Shown: positions 44,282 to 53,712 of the stretch, one piece after another | Layout: each line of letters starts with the position of its first letter | How positions within the stretch are numbered: the first letter of the stretch is position 1 | Assembly (NCBI RefSeq): GCF_001262635.1 | Contig: NZ_JXYH01000008.1 | Coordinates: 1-64,000 of the forward strand | DNA: 64,000 nt | From: Aestuariivita boseongensis | GTDB lineage: Bacteria > Pseudomonadota > Alphaproteobacteria > Rhodobacterales > Rhodobacteraceae | Direction: 5' to 3' | Notes under the pieces: model-generated | The model's input: only the letters and a program-made list of their open reading frames with translations | Databases searched by the model: none | Told to the model about the DNA's origin: nothing | Position numbers and translations under genes: made by a program

Positions 44282-45183
44282 GCGCAGCGATCCTTTCTGC
44301 CGCCCTTCTGCTGGATGCCGCGGTGGGAGAACCCCGGTGGCTTTGGTCGCGCCTGCCGCATCCGGCGGTTCTGATGGGCCGGGCGGTCAGATGGTGTGAC
44401 GAACGGTACAATCAGGGCTATGACCCGCGGCCGGGTGGGATCAAGACGGTGCTGATCTTGCTGGCCGGGGCAATCGTGCTGGGCTGGTTTCTGTCGCTGA
44501 TCGGACCGCTGGTGGAATGCGTGGTTGCCGCCATCCTTCTGGCGCAGCGGTCGCTGGTGCAGCATGTGCAGGCGGTGGCCGATGCGTTGCGGCTGTCGGT
44601 GGAGGATGGGCGCATGATGGTGACGCGCATCGTCAGCCGGGAAACCAGCCAGATGGAGACACCCGACATCGCCCGCGCCGCCATTGAAAGCGCGGCCGAA
44701 AACCTGTCGGACGGCGTCGTGGCACCCGCCTTCTGGTTCCTGATCGGGGGCCTGCCGGGCATTCTGGCCTATAAGGTGATCAACACCGCCGACAGCATGA
44801 TCGGCTATCGCACCGCGAAATACGAGGAATTCGGCTGGGCCGCCGCGCGGCTTGACGATGTGCTGAACTGGATCCCGGCACGGCTGACGGCGCTGCTGAT
44901 CGCGGTCACCTCGCGGTTGTTCACCAGTTGGGGCGCGATCCGCGACGATGCGCGGCTGCACCGTTCCCCCAATGCAGGCTGGCCCGAAGCCGCCATGGCG
45001 CGTGTGCTGGGCGTCGCGCTGGCGGGGCCGCGCGTCTATGACGGGGAAAGGCGTGAATTACCCTTCGTGTTCGAGGACGGTGCCCATGACATTGGCCCCG
45101 ACGCCATCGACAGGGCCGTGAAAGCCTTGTGGCGTGCCTGGGGCGCGATGCTTGCCGCCACGGTGGTGATTGCGCTTTTCTGA
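44278..45183 (+). CDS. cbiB: Adenosylcobinamide-phosphate synthase
   Basis: 301 residues with several helices, starting MSAAILSAALLLDAAVGEPRW-like sequence. HPAVLMGRAVRW, RAAIESAAENLSDGVVAPAFW and NTADSMIGYR are CbiB/CobD signatures. It attaches the aminopropanol phosphate to adenosylcobyric acid at the membrane. The ATGA overlap with cobC confirms they act together. The longer frame to 44071 lies in cobC. Confidence 0.94.
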   Translation: MSAAILSAALLLDAAVGEPRWLWSRLPHPAVLMGRAVRWCDERYNQGYDPRPGGIKTVLILLAGAIVLGWFLSLIGPLVECVVAAILLAQRSLVQHVQAVADALRLSVEDGRMMVTRIVSRETSQMETPDIARAAIESAAENLSDGVVAPAFWFLIGGLPGILAYKVINTADSMIGYRTAKYEEFGWAAARLDDVLNWIPARLTALLIAVTSRLFTSWGAIRDDARLHRSPNAGWPEAAMARVLGVALAGPRVYDGERRELPFVFEDGAHDIGPDAIDRAVKALWRAWGAMLAATVVIALF

Positions 45184-45229
45184 CGGGCCGATAGTCTGCG
45201 CCGGACGTGCCGACAGAAAGGACCAACCC

Positions 45230-46402
45230 TTGCGCCTGATCCCTCCTGCCCTTGCCGTCATGACCTGCCTGGCCACGCCGCTGCAGGCCGCCTGTGGCGG
45301 ATCCTTTTCCAGTTTCCTGTCGGGCCTGAAGGACGAGGCCCTGTCGCTGGGCCATGACCCCGCCGCGGTGGATCGGTTCTTTGCCTCGGCCCGGATCGAA
45401 CAGAAGGTGCTGAACGCGGACCGGGCGCAGGGCGTGTTCCAGCGGCCCTTCATCGACTTTTCCCGCCGCCTGATCTCGCAGGACCGGATCAATCGCGGAC
45501 GGCAGAACGCCGAGCGCTATGGCGAGACCTTCGCCCGGATCGAACGGGAGTTCGGTGTGTCGCGCGGGGTGCTTCTGGCGTTCTGGGCGTTTGAGACGGA
45601 TTACGGCGCGTTTCAGGGCGATTTCAACACGCTGAACGCGCTGGTCACACTGAGCCATGATTGCCGCCGGCCCGAGCTGTTCCGCCCGCAAATCTTTGCA
45701 GCACTTGAGCTTTTCAAGAACGGCGATTTCGACCCGGCGCGCACCACCGGCGCCTGGGCCGGGGAAATCGGGATGGTGCAGATGCTGCCCAAGGATATTC
45801 TGGAAAACGGCGTCGATGGGGATGGCGACGGGCATGTGTATCTGAAGACCTCGCCCCAGGATGCGCTGATGTCGGGCGGCAAGATGCTGCAACATCTGGG
45901 CTGGCGCGCAGGCGAGCCGTGGTTGCAGGAGGTGAGCCTGCCCGACGATCTGGAGTGGAGCCTGACGGGGCTTGAGACCACGAAAACCGCCAGCGAATGG
46001 GCCGCCCTTGGCGTTACCCCACGCGACGGGGCCTTTGCCCGGTCAGACCTGCCTGCGTCGATCATCATCCCGCAGGGCCGCAAGGGGCCGACCTTTCTGG
46101 CCTATCCGAATTTCAGCGTTTATTTCGAATGGAACCAAAGCTTTACCTATGTGCTGACGGCCGCCTATTTCGCGACCCGGCTGGAAGGCGCGCCGGTCTA
46201 TGACGCGGGCAACCCGGACCCGGGGCTGAACTCCGACCAGATGAAAGCGCTGCAGCGGAAATTGCAGGCACGCGGCCATGACGTGGGCGATATCGACGGC
46301 ATCCTGGGCGCCGGCACGCGCGCAGCCGTGCGCGCGGAACAGGCGCGGCTGGGCCTGGCTGTGGATGCGTGGCCGACGGCCGAGCTGTTGAACCGGCTAT
46401 AG
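45230..46402 (+). CDS. mltB: Lytic murein transglycosylase, MltB type with peptidoglycan-binding domain
   Basis: 390 residues from TTG 45230, with a signal peptide ending near LQAACGG. The catalytic domain has Glu122 in AFWAFETDYGAF and the GEIGMVQMLP motif. A C-terminal PG_binding_1 repeat covers about 335-390. It cleaves the glycan strand, forming anhydromuropeptides. Upstream GAAAGGA supports the TTG start. QAAC could be a poor lipobox, so either periplasmic or lipid-anchored. Confidence 0.9.
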   Translation: MRLIPPALAVMTCLATPLQAACGGSFSSFLSGLKDEALSLGHDPAAVDRFFASARIEQKVLNADRAQGVFQRPFIDFSRRLISQDRINRGRQNAERYGETFARIEREFGVSRGVLLAFWAFETDYGAFQGDFNTLNALVTLSHDCRRPELFRPQIFAALELFKNGDFDPARTTGAWAGEIGMVQMLPKDILENGVDGDGDGHVYLKTSPQDALMSGGKMLQHLGWRAGEPWLQEVSLPDDLEWSLTGLETTKTASEWAALGVTPRDGAFARSDLPASIIIPQGRKGPTFLAYPNFSVYFEWNQSFTYVLTAAYFATRLEGAPVYDAGNPDPGLNSDQMKALQRKLQARGHDVGDIDGILGAGTRAAVRAEQARLGLAVDAWPTAELLNRL

Positions 46403-46483
46403 CGGTGTCTTTACGGTTTGTAAGGAATTTCCTATATTATGAACATTCCAAAAGGATTCTTTCAGTGTTCATCACCGAAAGTC

Positions 46484-46516
46484 GGCCCCGCAGAGTTGCC
46501 TCTCTGCGGGGCCTTT
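46484..46516 (+). terminator. Terminator downstream of mltB
   Basis: GGCCCCGCAGAG pairs perfectly with CTCTGCGGGGCC around TTGCCT and is followed by TTT. It lies 80 bases after the mltB stop. Confidence 0.75.
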
Positions 46517-46528
46517 CCGTGAGGGCCT

Positions 46529-46624
46529 TCAAATGCCCGACAAGAACCGGATGATTTCAACGACCAGCGTTGCCGCCGTCAGGAAAACCATCCATTTCCA
46601 AAAGGAGTTCTGGTTCAGGTTCAT
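46529..46624 (-). CDS. Possible 31-residue single-helix membrane protein
   Basis: A small frame starting at ATG 46624 encodes MNLNQNSFWKWM followed by VFLTAATLVVEIIRFL and SGI. It is one amphiphilic N-terminus and one membrane helix. AAGGAGG lies directly upstream, a near-complete complement of the 16S rRNA 3' end, though with only two bases to the ATG; an in-frame GTG at 46627 or the later ATG at 46591 are alternatives. There is no database support here; it is a candidate only. Confidence 0.45.
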   Translation of the reverse strand: MNLNQNSFWKWMVFLTAATLVVEIIRFLSGI

Positions 46625-46710
46625 CACCTCCTTCCACCGCAACGGGTTGCGGCAGAAGCGGTGTGACAGGCCCGCGTTGAAACAAGGTTAATGAACGGCA
46701 AACGGGGCGG

Positions 46711-47088
46711 TCAGGGGCGCACGCTCAGCTCGATCTTGACTGGGAAGCGCTCGCCTTTTTCGGTCAGCAGAACCAGCCGGCCATCATTGCGCACATACAT
46801 GTCACAACGCGAGAACCCGTTGCGGTAATCGATGCAGATCCGTCCGTCGCCCTCTATCCGGAACCGCCCGAAAGCCGTACCACCATTGTTGGCATATGTG
46901 TAGGAATAGGCCCCACCCGCCGAAAACTGCGAGACACCATCGTCATAATAGGTCAGCGATCCGCCATCAGCGATCTGGGCCAGGCCTGCGTCATCCAGCA
47001 CCATATCGCTGTCGCGCAGGTTCCAGTCCTGTGCCATCACAGCCGACGCCAACATGACCGGAACGGCCCATATCCATGTGTATTTCAT
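46711..47088 (-). CDS. Small exported protein of unknown function
   Basis: 125 residues with a signal peptide (MKYTWIWAVPVMLASAVMAQ). The mature protein is beta-rich, with GGSLTYYDDGVSQFSAGGAY and two Cys in ICIDYRNGFSRCDM that may form a disulfide, ending in a charged strand. The pattern resembles small periplasmic beta-sheet proteins that are poorly characterised. It follows smc by 49 bases on the same strand. Confidence 0.7.
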   Translation of the reverse strand: MKYTWIWAVPVMLASAVMAQDWNLRDSDMVLDDAGLAQIADGGSLTYYDDGVSQFSAGGAYSYTYANNGGTAFGRFRIEGDGRICIDYRNGFSRCDMYVRNDGRLVLLTEKGERFPVKIELSVRP

Positions 47089-47137
47089 AAAGGCAGCCTA
47101 ACAGGACGCGCGCCGCTGTCACAACACAATGCCGGGA

Positions 47138-50100
47138 TCATGCGACCAACGCCTCGGCCTTCTTCAGATCGACCGAGACCAGCTGCGACACGCCCTGTTC
47201 GGCCATCGTCACACCGAACAGGCGGTCCATCCGGCTCATCGTGACGGCGTGGTGCGTGATGATTAGGAAGCGCGTTTCGGTCTGGCGGCACATTTCGTCC
47301 AGCAGATCGCAGAAACGCGTCACATTGGCGTCGTCCAAAGGCGCGTCAACCTCGTCCAGCACACAGATCGGTGCGGGATTGGCCAGGAACACGGCAAAGA
47401 TCAGCGCCAGCGCGGTCAGGGTCTGTTCACCACCCGACAGCAGGCTGAGCGTAGACAGTTTCTTGCCCGGTGGCTGGCACATGATCTCAAGCCCGGCATC
47501 CAGCGGGTCGTCGCTTTCGACCATGACCAGATTGGCCTCCCCGCCGCCGAAGAGGTGCTTGAACAACATCGCAAAGTTGCTGTTCACCTGTTCGAAAGCG
47601 GTCAGCAGCCGTTCGCGGCCTTCGCGGTTCAGGCTGGCGATGCCGCTGCGCAGGGTCTTGATCGCCTCTTCCAGGTCGGTCTTTTCCTGCAGCAGGGTGT
47701 CGTGTTCTTCCTGAACCTCTTTCGCGTCTTCCTCGGCCCGAAGGTTCACCGCGCCCAGGGCGTCGCGCTGGCGTTTCAGGCGGCTGACTTCGGCCTCCAG
47801 ATGATCGGCGCCGGGCATGTCGTCGGGGTTCACGTCAAGCTGGGTCAGCAACTGGTTGGGGGTCAGTTGCTGATCGTCCGCAATCCGTTCCGCCGCCGCC
47901 GCCACGGTTTCCTTTGCCGCATCGGCCAGGGCCTCGGCACGCGCGCGCGCTTCCCGCGCTTCGGAGGCGGTGCGTTCGGCATCGCGTTCCGCCTGCAGGG
48001 CGGCGCGCTGTGCGGCCTCCCCTTCGGACAGGGCATTCGATGCTTCGGCCTTGCGAGCCTCGGCCTGCGTGATCTCTCCGGCCAGGGCATCCCGTTCCGA
48101 TGCGATCCGATCCGGCGCGGCGCTGGCCGTGACCAGTTCTTCTTCGGATTGTTCCTTGCGGGACGTCAGTTCGGCGATCCGCTTTTCGGCGGTTTCCAGA
48201 CGGTGTTTCCAGCCGCTGATCTCTTTCGTGACCTGCTGAGACCGGCTGACCCGCGCTTCGCCCTCGCGGCGCAGCTCGTCATGGGCAGAGCGTTTGGCCA
48301 TCATGGTCATCCGCGCGGCTTCGACCGTGATCTTGATATCTTCCACCTCGGCCCGGGCGGCATCCAGATCACCGAGCTCGGCCGCGGCCTTTTCGGCCTC
48401 GCGCAGTTGCAGGCGGGCGGCGGTGGCGTCTTCCTTGTGGCGTGTGACGGCCAGGTTCATCGTCTCAAGCCGGCCCTCGGCCAGGTTACGGTCGGCCTCG
48501 GCTCGGCTCAGGGCGCGGCCCGCATCGGCCACCTGCGCATCAGCTTCGCGGCGGGCCTGACGGGCGGCCCGGTCGGCCTCGGTCAATTCGGCCAGGCGGC
48601 GGGTCAGCGCCTCATGGGCCAGTCGCGCGGCATCGGCGCGGGCGCCCACGCGCTCCATCTCCTGTTTCAGCGCTTCGAGGCGGTTCAACTGCTCCAGCCG
48701 CAGCGCGGCAGCCGACGGCGCATCTTCGGCCCAGGCGCGATAGCCGTCCCAGCGCCACAGGTCGCCATCCACCGACACCAGCCGCTGACCGGGTTTCAGA
48801 AGGGGCTGCAGGCGCGGGCCGTCATCGGCATCGACCAGCCCGATTTGTGTGATCCGGCGCACCAGAACGGCGGGCACATCCACGAAAGCCGCCAGTTGTT
48901 GCACGCCATCCGGCAGGGGCTGATGCTGGTCATAGGCCGGCAGATCGGCCCAGCCCGACGGACCGTCCGCATCCACCATTGGCGCGCGCAGATCATCGGC
49001 CAGCGCCGCGCCCAAAGCCTTTTCATATCCCGGCTGCACCGTGAGGTGATCCAGCACCTGCCCGTCTTCCGAGGCATCGCGCTGCACCAGCTTGGCCAGC
49101 GCCGACACCTCGGCCCTGAGCGCGCCCATCTCTCCTTCGGCTTCGGAGCGTTGGGCGCGGGCGTCTGCTTCGCGCGTCTGGGTTTCCGTCCGGGCGGCAT
49201 CGGCGGCGTTCAGTGCCTCGTCCGCGCGTTGGGCCAGCGCCTGCGCCTCGACCTCGGCCGCTTCGGCGCGCGTCTGATCTTCGGTCGCCTTGCGCAAGGC
49301 AGCTTCGGCATCGGTGACGGCGGCGCGGGCCTTTTCGGCCTCGGCCTCGGATTTCTCCAGGGTCTTGCGGCTGTCATCCAACAGGCGCTGTGCCGATTGG
49401 TGCCGGGCGGCCAGGCGCGCCACGTCTTCGGTCACCTGGCTCAGATGCGTTTCGCGGTTCTGCAGGGTGACGGCGGCCTCATGCGCAGCCTCCGCGGCGG
49501 CGGCCAAACGCGCATCATGCCCATCGGCGGCCTTGGCCAGTTCTTTGGCCTCCCATTCCAGCCGTTCGATGGTTTCGCCAGCGTCGCGGTTCAACCCGCC
49601 TTCGCGGTCGATATCCTTGGCCAGCTGTTCGATCCGGCCTTGCAAGGTGCCGATCATGTCGCGGGCGCGGGTTTCCTCGTCATTCAGCCGGTCGCGCTGC
49701 ACGATCAGGCGTTGAAGCACCGCTGCGGCGATCGCCTCTTCCTCCCGCAGGGGCGGAAGGGCCTCATCAGCCTTGGTGCGCGCAGCACTGGCCTGGCGCG
49801 CCGCCGCTTCAGCCTGGGCGGCTTCGGTCGTGCGGGTCTTCAGCCGCTCGTCCGCGGCCAAGCGCGCCTCGTCGGCCTCGCGCCAGCGGCGATAGAGCAA
49901 CATGCCTTCGGAGGACCGCAGCGCCTCTCCGATCTCGCGATAACGCGCGGCCTGCCGTGCCTGACGGGCCAGTTGCTGCAGCTGGTTGGCCAGCTGTTCG
50001 ATCACGTCATCCACGCGGGTCAGGTTGCTTTCGGCGCCTTTCAGTTTCAGCTCGGCCTCGTGCCGGCGCTGATAGAGGCCGCTGATCCCTGCCGCTTCTT

Positions 50101-50593
50101 CAAGAATGCGCCTGCGCGCCTTGGGCTTGGCGTTGATCAACTCGCTGATCTGGCCCTGCCGCACCAGCGCGGGCGAATGCGCACCGGTGGAGGCATCGGC
50201 AAACAGCATCTGCACATCCCGTGCGCGCACATCCTTGCCATTGGTCTTGTAGGCACTGCCCACATCCCGCGTGATCCGGCGGACAATCTCAAGCGTGTCG
50301 CTGTCGTTGAACCCCGCAGGCGCCAGCCGGTCGGAATTGTCGATATGCAGGGACACTTCGGCAAAGTTGCGCGCGGGCCGGGTGGCGGCACCGGCGAAGA
50401 TCACGTCTTCCATCCCGCCGCCGCGCATGGCGGTGGGGCGGTTTTCGCCCATCACCCAGCGCAGGGCCTCCAGAAGGTTCGATTTCCCGCAGCCATTGGG
50501 GCCCACAACGCCGGTCAGCCCATCTGAAATGATCAGATCGGTCGGATCGACAAAGCTTTTGAAGCCTGTCAGCCTGAGTTTGGAAAACCGCAC
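47138..50593 (-). CDS. smc: Chromosome segregation protein SMC
   Basis: 1151 residues. The Walker A motif GPNGCGKS is at 31-38, two long coiled coils flank a hinge around 500-640, and the C-terminal ABC signature LSLLSGGEQTL and Walker B CVLDEVDAPLDD complete the ATPase head. It condenses and organises chromosomes with ScpA/ScpB, which are not in the window. GTG 50593 is chosen because GGGG stands eight bases upstream and the fold starts MRFSKLRLTGFKSF; the extension to 50626 is unlikely. Confidence 0.96.
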   Translation of the reverse strand: MRFSKLRLTGFKSFVDPTDLIISDGLTGVVGPNGCGKSNLLEALRWVMGENRPTAMRGGGMEDVIFAGAATRPARNFAEVSLHIDNSDRLAPAGFNDSDTLEIVRRITRDVGSAYKTNGKDVRARDVQMLFADASTGAHSPALVRQGQISELINAKPKARRRILEEAAGISGLYQRRHEAELKLKGAESNLTRVDDVIEQLANQLQQLARQARQAARYREIGEALRSSEGMLLYRRWREADEARLAADERLKTRTTEAAQAEAAARQASAARTKADEALPPLREEEAIAAAVLQRLIVQRDRLNDEETRARDMIGTLQGRIEQLAKDIDREGGLNRDAGETIERLEWEAKELAKAADGHDARLAAAAEAAHEAAVTLQNRETHLSQVTEDVARLAARHQSAQRLLDDSRKTLEKSEAEAEKARAAVTDAEAALRKATEDQTRAEAAEVEAQALAQRADEALNAADAARTETQTREADARAQRSEAEGEMGALRAEVSALAKLVQRDASEDGQVLDHLTVQPGYEKALGAALADDLRAPMVDADGPSGWADLPAYDQHQPLPDGVQQLAAFVDVPAVLVRRITQIGLVDADDGPRLQPLLKPGQRLVSVDGDLWRWDGYRAWAEDAPSAAALRLEQLNRLEALKQEMERVGARADAARLAHEALTRRLAELTEADRAARQARREADAQVADAGRALSRAEADRNLAEGRLETMNLAVTRHKEDATAARLQLREAEKAAAELGDLDAARAEVEDIKITVEAARMTMMAKRSAHDELRREGEARVSRSQQVTKEISGWKHRLETAEKRIAELTSRKEQSEEELVTASAAPDRIASERDALAGEITQAEARKAEASNALSEGEAAQRAALQAERDAERTASEAREARARAEALADAAKETVAAAAERIADDQQLTPNQLLTQLDVNPDDMPGADHLEAEVSRLKRQRDALGAVNLRAEEDAKEVQEEHDTLLQEKTDLEEAIKTLRSGIASLNREGRERLLTAFEQVNSNFAMLFKHLFGGGEANLVMVESDDPLDAGLEIMCQPPGKKLSTLSLLSGGEQTLTALALIFAVFLANPAPICVLDEVDAPLDDANVTRFCDLLDEMCRQTETRFLIITHHAVTMSRMDRLFGVTMAEQGVSQLVSVDLKKAEALVA

Positions 50594-50722
50594 CGGAACG
50601 GCCCCTTTTGATTCCGTTTGAACCACCAGCGTGGGGGCAGATATGGGGGCCTGTCAACGGTTCCGCCGCTGTATCTGGTCAATGACCATGGGTTATCCAC
50701 AAGATATTGACGACTTGCCCGC

Positions 50723-51115
50723 CTATTCCACCGTGCAATCCAGATCAAGATAAGCCAGGTGATCCACGCCACCGATCGCGTCGCAATACAGCGTAATGGG
50801 CGGGCCGGGGTACCAGATCACCGTGCGCCCGCCGCAATCCAGTTGGCCCAGAAGCTGCGCCTGATCGCCGGAGACCTTCTTCACCTTGCAGCCGCTGACC
50901 TGCGCCATCGCCTTGGCCGCCCGCCCTTCGATAGGGCCAAGCCGGGGCGCGTATTGCGGATTGATGCGGATCGCCTCGGCCAGTTTTCCACGCACGCGGA
51001 CATCAAAGGTGCTGCCATCAACGGTCACGCGCTGTGCGGCCACACCGCGAAAGCCGGGGCCGGGCGTGTTGCAGGCGGCAAGCAGCAGACAGAGAAGACC
51101 AAGATGCAATCGCAT
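50723..51115 (-). CDS. Small predicted lipoprotein
   Basis: 130 residues with signal peptide and lipobox LLLAAC (Cys near 16). The mature part has three further Cys (SGCKVKK, LDCGGR, LYCDA) and a short beta-rich fold with no family I recognise. It is divergent from the GntR regulator and upstream of smc, separated by about 130 bases containing no clear gene. Confidence 0.72.
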   Translation of the reverse strand: MRLHLGLLCLLLAACNTPGPGFRGVAAQRVTVDGSTFDVRVRGKLAEAIRINPQYAPRLGPIEGRAAKAMAQVSGCKVKKVSGDQAQLLGQLDCGGRTVIWYPGPPITLYCDAIGGVDHLAYLDLDCTVE

Positions 51116-51186
51116 GCCGAAACCTGTCCGATCACGGTTAACAAAGCGTTGCGCCCCATATGGAAAGATTTGCGGCAACCCTCAAC

Positions 51187-51205
51187 TGGTCATATATTTT
51201 GACCA
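51187..51205 (+). promoter_or_regulatory. Palindromic operator before the GntR regulator
   Basis: TGGTCA-TATATTT-TGACCA is a perfect dyad with AT-rich centre, ending 15 bases before the ATG; the outer bases extend it to 9 of 11. TGGTC...GACCA is typical of FadR/PdhR/LldR-type GntR proteins, so autoregulation is likely. Confidence 0.68.
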
Positions 51206-51220
51206 ACTGAATGAGGTCCC

Positions 51221-51988
51221 ATGCCGTTCGAACCCGTACAAGCCGAGAAACTTTCCACCTCTGTGGTCCGCCAGATCGAGGGGCTGATCCTGCGGGGCAT
51301 CCTCAGACCGGGGGAGCGTCTGCCCTCGGAACGGGAGCTGTCTGAACGGCTGGGCGTGTCGCGCCCGTCGCTGCGCGATGCGGTGGCGGAACTGCAGGAG
51401 CAGGGTCTGCTGGCCACCCGCGCCGGTTCAGGCATCTACGTGGCCGAGGTGCTGGGTTCCGCCTTTTCTCCGGCGCTGACCCGGCTCTTTGCCACCCATG
51501 ACGACGCGGTGTTCGATTACCTGTCCTTCCGCAAGGATATGGAGGGGCTGGCGGCAGAACGCGCTGCGCGCATGGCGTCGGACAGCGATCTGAAGGTGAT
51601 CCAGGTGATCTTCGACAAGATGGTCGCCGCCCAGGCCAAACGGAACGCGGAACAGGACGCGGCGCTGGATGCGCAGTTTCACACCGCGATCATCGAAGCC
51701 AGCCACAATATCGTCATGCTGCACATGATGCGGTCGATGTTCGATCTGCTGCGCGAAGGCGTGTTCTATAACCGGCAGGTCATGTTCAAGCAGCACACCA
51801 CCCGCGAGGCGCTTCTGGACCAGCACCGGGCGATCAATGATGCACTGCAGGCGCGTGATCCCGCAGCCGCCCGCGCGGCGGTCGAGGTGCATCTGGGCTA
51901 TGTCTGGCAGGCGCTGGCCGACAAGCAGAAATCCGAAAAGAACGAGGGGGTCGCGCGCAAACGGCTGCAGCAGGAGTTGCAGAAGTAA
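51221..51988 (+). CDS. GntR-family transcriptional regulator, FadR/FCD subfamily
   Basis: 255 residues. The N-terminal winged HTH (about 10-75) contains GERLPSERELSERLGVSRPSLRDAV. The FCD helical ligand domain follows, with Asp and His residues (DAQFHTAI, DQHRAIN) that bind metal in relatives. It probably responds to a carboxylate such as lactate, glycolate or pyruvate, but no metabolic operon adjoins it. A palindrome just before the start suggests autoregulation. Confidence 0.9.
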   Translation: MPFEPVQAEKLSTSVVRQIEGLILRGILRPGERLPSERELSERLGVSRPSLRDAVAELQEQGLLATRAGSGIYVAEVLGSAFSPALTRLFATHDDAVFDYLSFRKDMEGLAAERAARMASDSDLKVIQVIFDKMVAAQAKRNAEQDAALDAQFHTAIIEASHNIVMLHMMRSMFDLLREGVFYNRQVMFKQHTTREALLDQHRAINDALQARDPAAARAAVEVHLGYVWQALADKQKSEKNEGVARKRLQQELQK

Positions 51989-51991
51989 GCG

Positions 51992-52384
51992 TCACTCTTC
52001 GGGCAGCGGATCGGGCTCACCATAGCCGTTGCGCCCCTTATCGCTGGGCTGGACATAGAAATAGATCAGAACCAGCGATCCGATCACCGGGATCAGGACC
52101 AGCAGAAACCACCATCCCGACCGGTTGCTATCGTGCAGACGGCGCACGGCCACTCCGATCGCAGGCAACAGCAACACAAGCGACACCAGTGCCGACAGGG
52201 GCTGCGCGGATCCGCCGGGGCCGGGTATGATGCCCAATGCGGGCACCACGATCCACGCATCCAGCGCGCGGGATAGCGCCATGAGGATGAAGACAAACAG
52301 CACCCACCACCAGAATTCCGGGCGGCTGGCCCGGCCGGTGAACACCGCATAGCGTGACCAGACCCGTGTGACCGCTTGTTTCAT
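51992..52384 (-). CDS. DUF805 membrane protein
   Basis: 130 residues with about four helices. FTGRASRPEFWWWVLF near the start, VRRLHDSNRSGWWFLL and LIYFYVQPSDKGRNGYG are the DUF805 signatures. The function is unknown. It is convergent with the GntR gene, four bases away. Confidence 0.87.
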   Translation of the reverse strand: MKQAVTRVWSRYAVFTGRASRPEFWWWVLFVFILMALSRALDAWIVVPALGIIPGPGGSAQPLSALVSLVLLLPAIGVAVRRLHDSNRSGWWFLLVLIPVIGSLVLIYFYVQPSDKGRNGYGEPDPLPEE

Positions 52385-52480
52385 CGGCTTTCCCTTTCGA
52401 ATTGTGCTGCATCGTGGCGCGCATCAGGATGTTGCCAGCCCCTTGAGCCAGTTTGAAGGGGTGCGCCGCGACGGGCAAAG

Positions 52481-52510
52481 AAAAACCCCGGCGGCAAGGC
52501 CCCCGGGGTT
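52481..52510 (-). terminator. Terminator after the F0 ATP synthase genes
   Basis: On the minus strand AACCCCGG and CCGGGGTT form a stem followed by TTT, 25 bases after the atpF stop. Confidence 0.75.
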
Positions 52511-52534
52511 GTTTTGTCAGTTATGTGCCGTGCC

Positions 52535-53092
52535 TTAGTGCAGTTTGGCATCGACCTCGCCAATGGCAGCGTCGATCAGCTTGTTGCCATCTGCCGCGGT
52601 CAGGTCTTTTGCGATAACCTCGCGCGCGGCGGCAATCGCCACGGTGATCGCCTGATCACGCACTTCGCGCACCGCCGATGCCTCGGCCGAGGCGATCTGA
52701 TCTTCGGCCGCAGCCATGCGACGCGCGATCGAGGTTTTCAGATCCTCTTTCGCCTTCTCCGCCGCGGCTGCGGCTTCGGTCTTGGCGGCGGCGACGATGT
52801 TGTCGGCCTGTTCCTGCATCTCTTTCTGCTTGCGCTCATAGGACGCCAGCAGGGTCTGGGCTTCCTCGCGCAGGGCGCGGGCTTCGTCCAGTTCCGACTG
52901 GATGCCTTCGGCGCGCTTGTCCAGCATGCCGCCGATCATCCCCGGCACCTTGAAATAGAACAGGATGCCGATGAACAGGATGAATGCGATCAGAACCACG
53001 AAATCCGTGTTGGCCAGCGACAGGAAGGGGCCTTCGGCTGCAAGCGCGGGGCCTGCTGCGAAAACCAGGGTCAGAGCCAGAATGTTCCGCAT
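52535..53092 (-). CDS. atpF: ATP synthase F0 subunit b
   Basis: 185 residues with an N-terminal hydrophobic region that may be a cleavable signal, a membrane helix (VVLIAFILFIGILFYF) and a long Ala/Glu/Lys-rich coiled coil. With b' it forms the peripheral stalk linking F0 and F1. It lies five bases after b' and ends the F0 operon; the F1 genes are elsewhere. Confidence 0.94.
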   Translation of the reverse strand: MRNILALTLVFAAGPALAAEGPFLSLANTDFVVLIAFILFIGILFYFKVPGMIGGMLDKRAEGIQSELDEARALREEAQTLLASYERKQKEMQEQADNIVAAAKTEAAAAAEKAKEDLKTSIARRMAAAEDQIASAEASAVREVRDQAITVAIAAAREVIAKDLTAADGNKLIDAAIGEVDAKLH

Positions 53093-53097
53093 GTCTC

Positions 53098-53625
53098 TTA
53101 CCCCTTTACCCGTGCGTCGACCGCTGCTGCGACGGTCTTGGCATCAGCCTTGCCGCCCAGCGCTGCGACGATTTCCGCGGCCGTGTCCTTGGCCACGTCG
53201 CGCACGCTTTCCAGGGCGCCTGCGCGGATGTCGGCGATGGCCTTCTCCGATTCAGCGGCCTTGGCTGCGATTTCCGCATCCGCCTTGGCGATGGCTGCGT
53301 CCAGATCCGCCTGGATCTCGGCGCGGGCCTCTGCGGCGATGCGCTGTGCCTCGGCACGGGCTTCGGCCAGCGCGCGGTTATAGGCCTCTTCGGCCTCCAC
53401 CGCCTGCTGCTTCAGCTCTTCGGCCTTGGCGATATCATTCGTGATCGTGCCTTGGCGTTCCGCCAGCACGGCCCCGATCCGCGGCAGGGCCACACGCGAC
53501 AGGATCAGATAGATCGCGATCAGCGTCAGGACCAGCCAGAAGATCTGGTTGGGAAAGGTCGAGAAATCCAGTTGCGGCATGCCGGGACCGGCTTTTTCCA
53601 CAACGTCTGTTGCCTCGGTTGCCAT
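53098..53625 (-). CDS. atpX: ATP synthase F0 subunit b'
   Basis: 175 residues. [19 protein letters not shown] and [19 protein letters not shown] are typical of the divergent b' (also called AtpG or AtpF2) found in photosynthetic and alphaproteobacterial enzymes, followed by a coiled coil. It pairs with b as a heterodimeric stator. It is 87 bases after atpE. Confidence 0.93.
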   Translation of the reverse strand: MATEATDVVEKAGPGMPQLDFSTFPNQIFWLVLTLIAIYLILSRVALPRIGAVLAERQGTITNDIAKAEELKQQAVEAEEAYNRALAEARAEAQRIAAEARAEIQADLDAAIAKADAEIAAKAAESEKAIADIRAGALESVRDVAKDTAAEIVAALGGKADAKTVAAAVDARVKG

Positions 53626-53712
53626 GTCGTCCTCCTTGGGAAGGGGCCATTACACCGGGCGGTCCGCGTTATGCGCACCGCCCGACCGTAAGGATGATAC
53701 TTCCGAAGGGTC

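Noticed and set aside
47555-50527. 990-codon open frame on the plus strand
   Set aside because: Antisense to smc; no start signal or domain and skewed composition.
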